Assembly (NCBI GenBank): GCA_002150995.1
Contig: MDHJ01000001.1
Span: 2,170,001 to 2,234,000, forward strand
Reading direction: 5' to 3'
Source: Clavibacter michiganensis
Lineage (GTDB): Bacteria > Actinomycetota > Actinomycetes > Actinomycetales > Microbacteriaceae
Length of the DNA stretch: 64,000 nt
Each line of letters begins with the position of its first letter. Position 1 is the first letter of the stretch. The notes beneath the pieces were generated by a model. The model did no database searches and was not told the origin of the DNA. It was given only the letters and a program-made list of their open reading frames with translations. Both the position numbers and the translations under genes were made by a program. Positions 1-8,617 of the stretch are shown piece by piece.

Positions 1-84
1 ACCAGGGCGCAGAGGATCGCCCACAGGCTCGCTCCTGGGAAGGGCGACGGGTCACGACGGGCCCGCGTCTCAACGCCACGGGCC

Positions 85-618
85 TCAGCTCCCCAGCGCC
101 TCCTCCAGCGCGTGCCAGGCGAGCAGCGCGCACGTGCCGCGCAGCGGGTAGCGGCCCGAGTCCGCCAGCGCGAGGGCGTCGCCGAGCCGGTCCTCGACGC
201 CGGGCCGGAGCTCGTGGGCACGGATCAGGGCGCGCAGCTCGACGACGAGCGCCGCCGCCTCCGCGGCCGTGCGCCCCTCGACCAGCTCCGCGAGCATCGA
301 CGCGGACGCCTGGGAGACGGTGCAGCCGCGGCCGTGCCAGAGGACGGCGATGCGGTCGGCGGCGTCGACCACGCCGTCCACGCCGTCGTGCGGGTGCGCC
401 GGATCCGCCGCGAGCACCCGCAGGTCCACCACGTCCCCGCACGTCGCGTTCCGCTGCTCGGACGCGCCGAGCACGACGCCCGTCGACGGGATCCCCGCGC
501 CCGGCTCGGCGACGAGCCGCCCCGGCGCCGACTCCGCCCGCAGCGCCGCGTCGCTCCCGACGCGGCGCCGCGCATGGTCGGCGATGAGCGCCGAGGCGAC
601 CTGCCGGTCGAGCGTCAC
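85..618 (-). CDS. sufU: SufU/IscU-type iron-sulfur cluster scaffold protein
   Basis: Predicted NifU-like N-terminal-domain protein (177 aa) that accepts sulfur from a SufS-type desulfurase during Fe-S cluster assembly in the cytoplasm. All three metal/sulfur ligand cysteines of the family are visible: 'TCGD' near residue 60, 'GRGCTVSQAS' near 95 and 'GTCALLAW' near 160. The GTG start at 618 overlaps the TGA of the upstream gamma-glutamyltransferase gene as GTGA, so the two are probably translationally coupled. No sufS or sufBCD gene is visible next to it, although the window edge is only 84 bp downstream. It is somewhat longer than typical SufU (about 150 aa), with an insertion before the first Cys. 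Confidence 0.85.
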   Translation of the reverse strand: MTLDRQVASALIADHARRRVGSDAALRAESAPGRLVAEPGAGIPSTGVVLGASEQRNATCGDVVDLRVLAADPAHPHDGVDGVVDAADRIAVLWHGRGCTVSQASASMLAELVEGRTAAEAAALVVELRALIRAHELRPGVEDRLGDALALADSGRYPLRGTCALLAWHALEEALGS

Positions 619-2426
619 CGCCCGACCGCGTACCCCTGCGCCCCGCGCGGGTTGGCGGCAGCCCCGAGGAGTCCTGTGGCCGGATCGCGCGTGACGGCGG
701 ACAGCCGGCCGAGCGTCCAGTCCCCGACCACCTCGACCTCGTGCCCGCGGGCGCGGAGCTCGGCGATCACGTCCTCGCCCACCCGGCCCTCGACGACCAG
801 GCCGCCGGGCGTCCACGTGCGCGGCCAGAACGATCCCGGCACGCTCGTCGTGTGGAACGTCGGCGCGTCCACGGCCGCCTGCGGGGAGAAGCCGCCGACG
901 ATCGTCCGCAGCAGGTACGGCAGCTGCCACTGGTCCTGCTGGTCGCCGCCGGGCGAGCCGAGCGCCTCCACCGGCTCGCCGTCGCACGTGAGGAGCGTGG
1001 GCGTGAGCGTCGTCCGGGGGCGGCGTCCCGGCACGAGCGACGAGGGTCCGCCGGGCTCGAGCCACGTCATCTGCAGGCGCGTGCCGAGGCAGAACCCGAG
1101 CGACGGGATGAACGGCGACGACTGCAGCCAGCCGCCGGAGGGCGTGGCGGAGATCATGTTGCCCCAGCGGTCGACGATGTCGAGGTGGCAGGTGTCGCCG
1201 CGGGTCTCGCCGGTGCGCGAGACCGTGGGCTCGCCCGTGCCGCCCGCGGAGACGGGCGCGTCGCCCTCCACCAGGAGCGGCGGCAGGAACGGCTCCACGC
1301 CCGCGACGCGCCCCGGACGCAGCTCGTGCGACGCCGTCTCCGCGATGAGCGCCCTCCGCTCGTCCGCGTACTCGGCCGACAGCAGCACGTCGAGCGGCGC
1401 GCCGCCCGGCACGGCGTCGCCGTAGTAGGCCTCCCGGTCGGCGAGCGCGAGCTTCTGGGCCTCGATGATGCGGTGGATCCCCGCGGCCGTCGCCGGGTCG
1501 ATCTCCTCGTCCGCGAACCCGTCGAGGATCCGCAGCGCCTGCAGCAGCGCGGGACCCTGCCCCCAGGCGTCCGTCTTCCAGACGCGCACCCCGCGGAACT
1601 CCACGGACACGGAGTCCTCCCACGACGCGCGCGAGGAGGCGAGGTCGTCGGCCGTGAGGAGGCCGGCGTGGTCGGTGCCGGTGGAGTGCCGGTGCGGCTC
1701 TCGGATGCTCGCCACCATCTCCTCCGCGACGAAGCCCTCGGCCCAGACGGCGCGGGCGGCGCGGATGCGGTCCGCGCGCCCGCCGTCGGGACCGGCGGCG
1801 GTCGACGACTCGGCGAGGATCCGCTCCATCGCGGCCGCCCACGCGGGGTTCCGCACCAGCGTGCCCGCCACGGGCGCCTCGCCCTCCGGCATCCAGAAGT
1901 CCGCGGACGCCGCCCAGTGGTCGCGGAACAGGTCGGCCACACCCGCGATGGTGCGTCGCACGCTCTCCAGCACCGGGTGCCCGTCGCGGGCGTACCCGAT
2001 GGCGAAGGCCCAGACGTCGGCGAGCTCCCACGTGCCGTGGTCCTCGAGGAGCAGGAGCCACGCGTCGACCGCGGCGGGCACGGCCGCGGCGAGCGCCCCG
2101 GCCCCGGGGACGCGGTCGAGGCCCTCGGCGCGGAAGCGCTCGGGCGTGGCGGCGGCGGGCGCGGACCCCTGGCCCATGAGCAGCCGCGGCGCGTCCTGGC
2201 CGGCGACGTGCACGATGGCGGTCATGTCGCCGCCCGGGCCGTTGAGGTGCGGCTCGACGACGTGGAGCACGAAGGCCGCGGCGACCGCGGCGTCGAAGGC
2301 GTTGCCGCCGCGCTCGAGCACGGCCTGGCCGGTGCCGGACGCCAGCCAGTGGGTCGAGGCGCTCATGCCGAAGGTGCCGCGGAGCGTGGGTCGGGTCGTG
2401 AAGGCGTCGGGAGCGCGGAACGTCAC
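615..2426 (-). CDS. gamma-glutamyltransferase family protein
   Basis: 603-aa member of the Ntn-hydrolase gamma-glutamyltranspeptidase family, which hydrolyses or transfers gamma-glutamyl groups from glutathione-like substrates. Visible motifs are the N-terminal 'GGNAFDAAVAAAF' and 'NGPGGDM' (about residue 63), and the autoprocessing/nucleophile region 'GDTCHLDIVDRWGN', with Thr near residue 411 starting the small subunit, followed by 'SATPSGGW'. No clear signal peptide is seen, so a cytoplasmic member is possible (inference). I chose GTG at 2426 because AAGGA lies a short distance upstream and the conserved sequence begins soon after. Its stop overlaps the start of sufU. The exact substrate cannot be told from sequence. 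Confidence 0.88.
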   Translation of the reverse strand: MTFRAPDAFTTRPTLRGTFGMSASTHWLASGTGQAVLERGGNAFDAAVAAAFVLHVVEPHLNGPGGDMTAIVHVAGQDAPRLLMGQGSAPAAATPERFRAEGLDRVPGAGALAAAVPAAVDAWLLLLEDHGTWELADVWAFAIGYARDGHPVLESVRRTIAGVADLFRDHWAASADFWMPEGEAPVAGTLVRNPAWAAAMERILAESSTAAGPDGGRADRIRAARAVWAEGFVAEEMVASIREPHRHSTGTDHAGLLTADDLASSRASWEDSVSVEFRGVRVWKTDAWGQGPALLQALRILDGFADEEIDPATAAGIHRIIEAQKLALADREAYYGDAVPGGAPLDVLLSAEYADERRALIAETASHELRPGRVAGVEPFLPPLLVEGDAPVSAGGTGEPTVSRTGETRGDTCHLDIVDRWGNMISATPSGGWLQSSPFIPSLGFCLGTRLQMTWLEPGGPSSLVPGRRPRTTLTPTLLTCDGEPVEALGSPGGDQQDQWQLPYLLRTIVGGFSPQAAVDAPTFHTTSVPGSFWPRTWTPGGLVVEGRVGEDVIAELRARGHEVEVVGDWTLGRLSAVTRDPATGLLGAAANPRGAQGYAVGR

Positions 2427-2533
2427 AGGGGGTCCTTCCGGGTGGGATCCCCTCCAGTCGACCACACCGATTCCGCTCCGCGCGGGAATGCACCCGGCCG
2501 CGCGCGGCGTTGACCGGACGACCCGGGAGGCCC

Positions 2534-3973
2534 ATGACTGACACCACTGGCGTCGGATTCCGATCCGAGCGCGGCCCGATCCTCATCGCCCTGATGATGA
2601 CGACGGGCCTCGTGGCCATCGACGCGACCATCCTCGCCACGGCGGTGCCCTCGATCGTGGACGACCTCGGGGGCTTCGCCTCGTTCCCGTGGCTGTTCTC
2701 GATCTACCTGCTCGCGCAGGCCGTCTCGGTGCCCCTCTACGCGAAGCTCAGCGACACGGTGGGCCGGAAGCCGATCATCCTCATCGGCATCGGCCTGTTC
2801 CTGCTCGGCTCCGTCCTGTGCGGCCTCGCCTGGAGCATGCCCGCGCTCATCGCCTTCCGTGCCGTGCAGGGACTCGGCGCGGGCGCGGTGCAGCCGATGG
2901 CCATCACGATCGCGGGCGACATCTACACGGTGGCCGAGCGCGCGAGGACGCAGGGGTACCTGGCGAGCGTGTGGGCGGTCTCGAGCGTCGTCGGGCCGAC
3001 CCTCGGCGGCGTGTTCTCCGAGTTCACGAGCTGGCGCTGGATCTTCCTCGTCAACGTGCCGCTGTGCCTCGTGGCCGGCTGGATGATCGTCCGCCGCTTC
3101 CACGAGTCCATCGAGCGCACGCGGCACCGCGTCGACTACGCCGGGGCGGCGCTGCTCACGGTCGGCCTCAGCCTGCTGATCCTCGCCGTGCTGGAGGGCG
3201 GGCAGGCGTGGGCGTGGGACTCCGCGCCGAGCATCGGCGCGTTCGCGGTCGGCGGGGTGCTCCTCGTCGCGTTCCTCCTGGTGGAGCGGCGGGCCGCCGA
3301 GCCCGTGCTCCCGCTCTGGGTCTTCTCCAGGCGCCTGCTGCTCACCACGACGCTGGTGTCCCTCGGGGTCGGCGCGATCCTCATCGGCCTCACCTCGTAC
3401 GTGCCCACCTACCTGGAGGGCTCGCTCGGGGTGACGCCGCTCGTCTCGGGCCTCACGCTCGCGGCGCTCACCATCGGCTGGCCGATCTCCGCCTCCCTCT
3501 CCGGCCGCCTGTACCTCCGCATCGGGTTCCGCCGCACCGTGCTCATCGGCATGGCGCTCACGATCGCGGGCACCGGGTCCATCGCCCTGCTCGCGGGCAC
3601 GCCGACCCTCGCGGGCATCGCGGCGGGCTGCTTCGTCGTGGGCCTGGGGCTCGGCCTCGTCGCGACGCCGAGCCTCATCGGCGCGCAGTCGAGCGTGGGC
3701 TGGGGCGAGCGCGGCGTCGTCACGGGCGCGAACCTGTTCGCGCGCTCCATCGGCAGCGCGGTCGGCGTCGCCGTGTTCGGAGCCATCGCGAACGCGATCT
3801 TCGCGGCGTCGTCCGGCGGGCAGCGCGACCCGGACACCGTGATCTCCGCGTCGGGCGCGGTCTTCCTCGCGGTCGGCGTCTGCGCGATCGCGACCGTCGT
3901 CGCGGGCCTGCTGATGCCGGAGTCGCGCGTCGAGGACACCGAGATCGCGCGCCCGGCGCCCGTCGTCGACTGA
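2534..3973 (+). CDS. MFS drug:H+ antiporter, DHA2 (EmrB/QacA-like) family
   Basis: 479-aa polytopic membrane protein with about 14 hydrophobic segments, as in the DHA2 family of multidrug exporters. Motif A is seen as 'KLSDTVGRKP' after TM2. A motif-C-like stretch 'VVGPTLGGVFSE' followed by 'SWRWIFLVNVP' is seen near TM5, which is characteristic of exporters. The ATG at 2534 is preceded by GGGAGG with good spacing; the open frame reaches further upstream but has no ribosome site there. It is divergent from the gamma-glutamyltransferase gene, with a 107-bp shared upstream region. The substrate is unknown. No TetR/MarR regulator is adjacent. Confidence 0.9.
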   Translation: MTDTTGVGFRSERGPILIALMMTTGLVAIDATILATAVPSIVDDLGGFASFPWLFSIYLLAQAVSVPLYAKLSDTVGRKPIILIGIGLFLLGSVLCGLAWSMPALIAFRAVQGLGAGAVQPMAITIAGDIYTVAERARTQGYLASVWAVSSVVGPTLGGVFSEFTSWRWIFLVNVPLCLVAGWMIVRRFHESIERTRHRVDYAGAALLTVGLSLLILAVLEGGQAWAWDSAPSIGAFAVGGVLLVAFLLVERRAAEPVLPLWVFSRRLLLTTTLVSLGVGAILIGLTSYVPTYLEGSLGVTPLVSGLTLAALTIGWPISASLSGRLYLRIGFRRTVLIGMALTIAGTGSIALLAGTPTLAGIAAGCFVVGLGLGLVATPSLIGAQSSVGWGERGVVTGANLFARSIGSAVGVAVFGAIANAIFAASSGGQRDPDTVISASGAVFLAVGVCAIATVVAGLLMPESRVEDTEIARPAPVVD

Positions 3974-3980
3974 GGGAGAG

Positions 3981-3995
3981 CCCGCGATTCGCGGG
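3981..3995 (+). terminator. short hairpin after MFS gene
   Basis: Perfect 6-bp inverted repeat CCCGCG/CGCGGG with a 3-nt loop, starting 8 nt after the MFS stop codon. It has no T-tract. It may be a weak terminator or chance in GC-rich DNA. Confidence 0.3.
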
Positions 3996-4012
3996 AATGC
4001 CGACCGCACGCC

Positions 4013-4018
4013 TAGGGT
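4013..4018 (+). promoter_or_regulatory. candidate -10 element (TAGGGT) of LLM gene
   Basis: TAGGGT fits the TANNNT pattern that recurs 35-60 bp upstream of several genes in this window. It is 44 bp ahead of the LLM oxidoreductase start. No convincing -35 is seen for it. A TTGACC with a CATAGA 16 bp downstream (4018-4045) is an alternative reading. Confidence 0.35.
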
Positions 4019-4062
4019 TGACCCAGATGCATACGTTCGCATAGACATGGAAGCAGGGCAGC

Positions 4063-5094
4063 ATGGCGCAGGAGATCGAGCTCGGACTGGACACGTTCGG
4101 GGACGTCACGGTCGGACCCGACGGACGCGAGCTCCCGTACGCGGAGGTGATCCGCAACGTCGTCGCCGAGGGCGTGCTGGCCGACCAGGTCGGCGTGGAC
4201 TTCATCGGCCTCGGCGAGCACCACCGCGACGACTACGCGATCTCCGCCCCCGAGGTGGCCCTCGCCGCCATCGCGGCGAGGACCGAGCGCATCCGGCTCG
4301 GATCCGCCGTGACCGTCCTCAGCTCCGACGACCCGGTGCGGGTCTTCCAGCGCTTCGCGACGCTCGACGCCGTGTCCGACGGGCGCGCCGAGGTCATCCT
4401 GGGGCGCGGCTCCTTCACCGAGTCCTTCCCGCTGTTCGGCTACGAGCTGAGCGACTACGAGCGCCTCTTCGAGGAGAAGCTCGGCCTGTTCGCCGAGCTC
4501 GTGAAGGAGTCGCCCGTCACCTGGAGCGGCAGCACCCGCGCGCCCCTCACCGACCACGGCGTCTACCCCAAGACCGCGAGCGGGCACCTCAAGACCTGGA
4601 TCGGCGTCGGCGGCAGCCCCGAGTCCGTCGTGCGCGCCGCACGCCACGGCATGCCGCTCATGCTCGCCATCATCGGCGGCGAGCCGCACCGGTTCGCCCC
4701 GTACGCCGACCTCTTCGCCCGCGCGCTCGACCAGCTCGAGCAGCCGCGCCTACCCGTCGGGATCCACTCCCCCGGCTACGTCGGCGAGACGGACGCCGAG
4801 GCGCGCGAGGCGTTCTTCCCCGACTACCAGGTCATGCACGCCCGCATCGGCAAGGACCGCGGCTGGCCGCCGCTGGCCCGCGCGTCCTACGAGCAGGAGA
4901 TCGAGCACGGCTCGCTGTACGTCGGATCCGCCGAGACGGTCGCGCGCAAGATCGCCGCGACGCTGACGGCCGTCGGGGCCACGCGCTTCGACCTCAAGTA
5001 CAGCGCCGGCCCGTTCTCGCACGAGCGGATGATGGGCGGGATCGAGCGCTACGGCACCGTCGTGGCGCCCATGGTGCGCGACATCCTGTCCTGA
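4063..5094 (+). CDS. LLM class flavin-dependent oxidoreductase (Atu2307/SP_0267-like)
   Basis: 343-aa luciferase-like monooxygenase fold protein, a cytoplasmic TIM barrel using reduced FMN or F420. Family-typical stretches are 'GLGEHHRDDYAISAPEV' (residues about 56-72), 'TVLSSDDPVRVFQRFATLD' and 'GRGSFTESFPLFGY'. These resemble the Atu2307/SP_0267 subfamily, whose substrate is unknown. The ATG at 4063 gives the conserved N terminus, but the ribosome site is weak. It is monocistronic, bounded by a TANNNT promoter candidate and a strong hairpin terminator. Confidence 0.85.
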   Translation: MAQEIELGLDTFGDVTVGPDGRELPYAEVIRNVVAEGVLADQVGVDFIGLGEHHRDDYAISAPEVALAAIAARTERIRLGSAVTVLSSDDPVRVFQRFATLDAVSDGRAEVILGRGSFTESFPLFGYELSDYERLFEEKLGLFAELVKESPVTWSGSTRAPLTDHGVYPKTASGHLKTWIGVGGSPESVVRAARHGMPLMLAIIGGEPHRFAPYADLFARALDQLEQPRLPVGIHSPGYVGETDAEAREAFFPDYQVMHARIGKDRGWPPLARASYEQEIEHGSLYVGSAETVARKIAATLTAVGATRFDLKYSAGPFSHERMMGGIERYGTVVAPMVRDILS

Positions 5095-5111
5095 TCCGTC
5101 GAGCCGCCCAG

Positions 5112-5144
5112 GGGTCGCCTGCGCGTCCGCGATGCAGGCGACCC
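5112..5144 (+). terminator. hairpin terminator after LLM gene
   Basis: Perfect 11-bp stem (5112-5122 with 5134-5144) and 11-nt loop, 18 nt after the LLM stop. There is no T-run, as is usual in such GC-rich genomes. The next promoter candidate TATCCT is at 5156-5161. Confidence 0.6.
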
Positions 5145-5209
5145 GGTGCGCGGGATATCCTGCGATCGTCCCCGGACCGGGGGCATCGCGAGGGATGGGA
5201 CGGGTGGCG

Positions 5210-6018
5210 ATGACCGGCGCTCCGCCTCCCGCCCGACCCGGCCCCGACGACGCCGGGCGCGACGCCGAGCCGCGGACGCTCGCCGCCGAGTCCCGGGCCC
5301 TCTCCGCCGGGCCGCTCGCCTCGCTCCGGTCGGCCACCGTCGGGCGGCTGCAGTACCGCATCCTGTACCGGGAGATGCGCCGCGCGACCTTCCCCCGCGA
5401 CTCCCCCACCGGCTCGCAGCCCGGACCCGACCCCTACGGCCTGGCCGTGGTCGGGAGGGCACGGCGGTGGGCTACCAGACCGTGTCGCACGACCTCGGCG
5501 TCGCCGGGCAGGTGGCGCACAAGCTCGCGGTGCGCACCGGCCGCGGCGTCTTCTGGTCCGTCCAGGCCTTCCCCGACTTCACCGTGCGCTCGTGGCGGGC
5601 CGGCATCGACGCGTTCCCCGCCTGGGCGAGCACCGACGTCGCGGTCCTCGCGCTCGGCATCGGCGACGCCATCCGGTTCACGCCCACGCCCCTCTGGGAG
5701 TCGCTGCTGGAGGCCTGCATCGTCGAGGTGCGGAGCCGGATGCCCGTGGGGGGCCGGGTGCTGGTCATCGAGGTGCCGCCGCTCGAGATCTCCCCGGTGA
5801 CTCCCCCGCCCATCGCCGGCGCCGTCGGGCGCCACGCGGACGCGCTCAACCGCACCACGCGCCGCGTCGTCGCCCGCCATGAACGGGTCGACAGCGTCCC
5901 GTTCCCCTCCTGGCGCATCCCCGACTTCATGGCGCCGAACCCCGAGGACACCCTCTACGGGCGCGTCTACCGGGCGTGGGCCGAGCTCGTCGTCGACCGC
6001 ATCGCGCCCGCGTCGTGA
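5210..6018 (+). pseudogene. SGNH/GDSL hydrolase-like protein, frameshifted as sequenced
   Basis: Two reading frames together encode one protein. The N-terminal part runs from ATG 5210 through 'LQYRILYREMRRATF' to 'YGLAVVG', and the rest from 'GTAVGYQTVSHDLGVAGQ' to the stop at 6018. Adding one G in the GGGAGGG at 5453-5459 restores 'VVGEGTAVGYQ', the expected first block of this actinobacterial SGNH-like family. The canonical nucleophile serine (GDS) is absent from that block, and the C-terminal D-x-x-H appears as 'EDTLYGR', so it may be catalytically inactive or use other residues. ATG 5195 is an alternative start. It overlaps the next gene by GTGA. The break is probably a consensus error. 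Confidence 0.7.
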
Positions 6019-6734
6019 CCGCCCCCGCGACCGTGCCCGACCCGGCCTCGCCGGACCTCCGGGACGGGTGGACCGCGGACGCCATCCGCGCCGCCGAGGC
6101 CCCGCTCCTCGCGGCCGGCGCGCAGCTCATGCGCGTCGCCGCCGCCGGCCTCGCGCGCCACTGCCGCGGGCTCGCCCCGACCGGATCGGTGCTGGTGCTC
6201 GTCGGGGCGGGGAACAACGGCGGCGACGCGCTCCTGGCCGCCGCGGAGCTCGCCCGCGACGGCCGCGAGGTGCGCGTCATCCGCACGGCGTCGCGCGTCC
6301 ACGAGGCCGGTGCCGCCCGGGCGACCGCCGCCGGGATCGCCCTCACGCCGTCCGAGGAGCTCGACGACGCCGGCGTCCGGGATCTCGGGCGCCGCGTGTC
6401 GCTCGTCGTCGACGGGATCCTCGGGATCGGCACCACCGCGAGCCCCGCCCTCCGCGGCGAGGCCCGGCGCGTCGTCGGCGCGCTCCTCCCCGTCGTCCGG
6501 TCCGCCGAAGGCCCGCGGGTGATCGCGTGCGACATCCCGAGCGGCACGGGCTGCGACGACGGGGCGGTGCCGGATCCGACCGTGCTGCCCGCCGACGTCA
6601 CCGTCACCTTCGGCGCGGGCAAGGCCGGGCTCCTGCGCGAGCCCGCGCGCGGCCTCGCGGGGCGCGTGGTGCTGGTCGACGTGGGGCTCGACGTCGCCCG
6701 CCTCGGTCCGCCGGCGGTCACCGCCGGCGCCTGA
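6015..6734 (+). CDS. NAD(P)H-hydrate epimerase (YjeF N-terminal domain protein)
   Basis: 239-aa cytoplasmic protein with the YjeF-N fold that epimerises damaged NAD(P)HX, a metabolite-repair reaction. The signature 'GAGNNGGDALLAAAEL' (about residues 65-80), the acidic motif 'VDGILGIGTT' (about 131-140) and 'ACDIPSGTGCDDG' fit the family. It lacks the C-terminal ADP-dependent dehydratase domain found in fused Nnr proteins, so the dehydratase would have to be encoded elsewhere. The GTG at 6015 overlaps the stop of the SGNH gene (GTGA), indicating coupling. Confidence 0.82.
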   Translation: MTAPATVPDPASPDLRDGWTADAIRAAEAPLLAAGAQLMRVAAAGLARHCRGLAPTGSVLVLVGAGNNGGDALLAAAELARDGREVRVIRTASRVHEAGAARATAAGIALTPSEELDDAGVRDLGRRVSLVVDGILGIGTTASPALRGEARRVVGALLPVVRSAEGPRVIACDIPSGTGCDDGAVPDPTVLPADVTVTFGAGKAGLLREPARGLAGRVVLVDVGLDVARLGPPAVTAGA

Positions 6735-6765
6735 CGGCATCTACCCAGGTGGGGGAACCGCTCGC

Positions 6766-6771
6766 TACCCT
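6766..6771 (+). promoter_or_regulatory. candidate -10 element (TACCCT), probably leaderless start
   Basis: TACCCT ends 6 nt before the GTG at 6778, so transcription would begin at or next to the start codon. No ribosome binding site is visible before that GTG. Both facts fit a leaderless mRNA, which is common in actinobacteria (established for the phylum, inferred here). Confidence 0.45.
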
Positions 6772-6777
6772 GAGCCC

Positions 6778-8073
6778 GTGTCCACCGTCCTGACCCGCAC
6801 GCTGCGCCTCGTCGCCGCGCGCTGGCCGGCGCTCCTCGCCTGGTACCTCGCGGGCTGGCTCGGGCACTACCTGCTCATCCAGCTCGCCGCGGAGCTCGGC
6901 GCCCGGAGCGCGCTGGCGGGGCTCCTGGTGCTCCCGCTCGCGATCCTCGCGCGGCTCGGCGCCTTCATCGCGATGTTCCTCGTGCTGCGGGACGAGCTGC
7001 CGGCGTTCGCGGGCGCCGCCGCCGCCGGCCGGGACGCCGTGGACCGTGGCCCGCTGCTGCGGCGCGGGCAGCGCGCCGCCGATCTCCTGCTCGTGAGCAT
7101 CCTCCCGTTCTTCGCGTTCTACGCCTCCTGGAAGCTGCTGGCCGACGACACCGTCCAGTACGCCACGACGGCGCTGCGCCGCATCGACTACTTCGAGGAA
7201 CTGCCCGTGGGCGGCCGCGTCCTCGACGTCGCCCTCGACGCGCGCACCGTCGCGGTCGTCGGGCTCGCCTTCGCCGGGCGGTTCCTGCTGAAGCGCTACG
7301 CGGAGCGCCTGCCGCGCTGGACGGCCCTCGTCGCGGTGTACCTCGAGTCGGTGTGGGTCTACCTGACGCTGTTCCTCCTCACGCAGTACCAGGAGCGGGC
7401 GCGGGAGTGGATCGACACGCGCGCCGCGAGCGCGTGGGCCGCCGACGTGCGCGCGGGGCTCACCGGGTACCTGGAGCCGCTCGCCGTGCTGTGGGACGGC
7501 ATCGGGTGGGTGCTGGGCCAGGTGGGCGACGTGGTCCTCCTCCCGATCGCGTGGCTGACGCTCGCGGGCGTCGTCTACGGGCGCGCGCTCGCGCAGGCGG
7601 CGGCGCGGCGGCGCGCGGCGGACCCGAGCCGGGCCCTGGACCGCGGCTACCTGCGCGTGGCCGACCGCGTGCGGGCGCTCCCGGGCGGCGTCCGCCGCCG
7701 GGCGGCCGAGGTGGGCGAGGACCTCCTCAGCCGCTGGCGCCCGCTGGTCGACGCGGTGCGCCTGATCTGGCGCGCGGGCGTCCTGTCCATGGGCGTCTTC
7801 GTGCTCGCGTACGCCGTCGTGGAGGCGGGATCGTCGTGGCTGCTGCTCGGCGCCGTCCGGGCCATCGGGCCGCACGACCTGGTGACGTGGTGGATGAACG
7901 TCGACGACCTGCTGGGGTTCGGCGTCGACGTGGTGCTGGAGCCGCTGCGCATCTGCCTGATCGCGGCGGCGTACGACCTGTGCCTCCGCCGCCTCGAGGA
8001 GCGGCGCACGGCGGCGGGTGAGCCGTCCGCCGCGGCCCGGGAGTCCGAGGACCCCCGACCGGTCACAGCGTGA
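6778..8073 (+). CDS. multi-pass membrane protein of unknown function
   Basis: 431-aa protein with about eight hydrophobic segments. These include a pair near residues 14-75, one near 100-120, segments near 155-205, one near 250-270 and two near the C terminus (about 325-400). The loops are rich in Arg and Ala, and the tail is acidic and charged. I recognise no named domain. The GTG start has no ribosome site and a TANNNT box just upstream. The 3' end overlaps by 11 bp the convergent minus-strand gene at 8063. Its role is unknown. Confidence 0.75.
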   Translation: MSTVLTRTLRLVAARWPALLAWYLAGWLGHYLLIQLAAELGARSALAGLLVLPLAILARLGAFIAMFLVLRDELPAFAGAAAAGRDAVDRGPLLRRGQRAADLLLVSILPFFAFYASWKLLADDTVQYATTALRRIDYFEELPVGGRVLDVALDARTVAVVGLAFAGRFLLKRYAERLPRWTALVAVYLESVWVYLTLFLLTQYQERAREWIDTRAASAWAADVRAGLTGYLEPLAVLWDGIGWVLGQVGDVVLLPIAWLTLAGVVYGRALAQAAARRRAADPSRALDRGYLRVADRVRALPGGVRRRAAEVGEDLLSRWRPLVDAVRLIWRAGVLSMGVFVLAYAVVEAGSSWLLLGAVRAIGPHDLVTWWMNVDDLLGFGVDVVLEPLRICLIAAAYDLCLRRLEERRTAAGEPSAAARESEDPRPVTA

Positions 8074-8617
8074 TGCGGAGGTAGCGCGGCAGCTGGTCGA
8101 CGGTCTGCACCGCGAGCCGGAGGTCGGCGTCCTCGCCCGCGTCGACCGGCACGAGGAACCCCACGGCGGCCTCGTACCGGCCGAGCCGCGTGGAGTCGCA
8201 GCCCGTCGTCGTGGGGTCGTCGAGGTCGAGGTCGAGGTAGCTGGAGGACGCGGGCTCCCAGGTGCGGGCCAAGCGGTCGCCGTCCGCCTCGTCCAGCATC
8301 AGGGTGCACCCCTCCGACGCCCAGTCCACGATGGCGTGCGGGATGACGGTCATGCGGACGACGACGAGGTCGGTGCCCACCGGGAGCTCCCGTTCGACGC
8401 CCGGGTCGCTCGACCAGCGGATCCGGTCGGCGCCGTCCACGCGCCACGTGGTGGTCCCGAAGTCCGTGTCCGCGCCGACCGCCACGTCGACGGGCTCCAC
8501 CGGCCGGCCCTCGCGGAACCCGCCCCACTCGTTCTGGAACACGATGCCGACGGTGAGGGGCGCGAGCACCAGGGTCGCGACGAGGGCGACGCGGTTCCTC
8601 CGCCACCAGCCCGTCAT
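8063..8617 (-). CDS. membrane-anchored protein of unknown function (third gene of operon)
   Basis: 184 aa. A single hydrophobic segment after 'MTGWWRRNR' (about residues 10-30) is followed by an extracytoplasmic domain with two cysteines ('GCTLML', 'GCDSTRL') that could form a disulfide. The beta-rich sequence with 'LVVVRMTVIP' resembles secreted DUF4352-like domains, but I cannot assign it. The ATG at 8617 overlaps the upstream TGA (ATGA). It shares single-anchor architecture with its two upstream neighbours, suggesting a functional unit at the cell surface. Confidence 0.75.
   Translation of the reverse strand: MTGWWRRNRVALVATLVLAPLTVGIVFQNEWGGFREGRPVEPVDVAVGADTDFGTTTWRVDGADRIRWSSDPGVERELPVGTDLVVVRMTVIPHAIVDWASEGCTLMLDEADGDRLARTWEPASSSYLDLDLDDPTTTGCDSTRLGRYEAAVGFLVPVDAGEDADLRLAVQTVDQLPRYLRITL

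Noticed and set aside
85-2640. 851-codon minus-strand open frame
   Set aside because: Only its last 177 codons (SufU) are meaningful; the rest is Arg-rich shadow of the gamma-glutamyltransferase in another frame.
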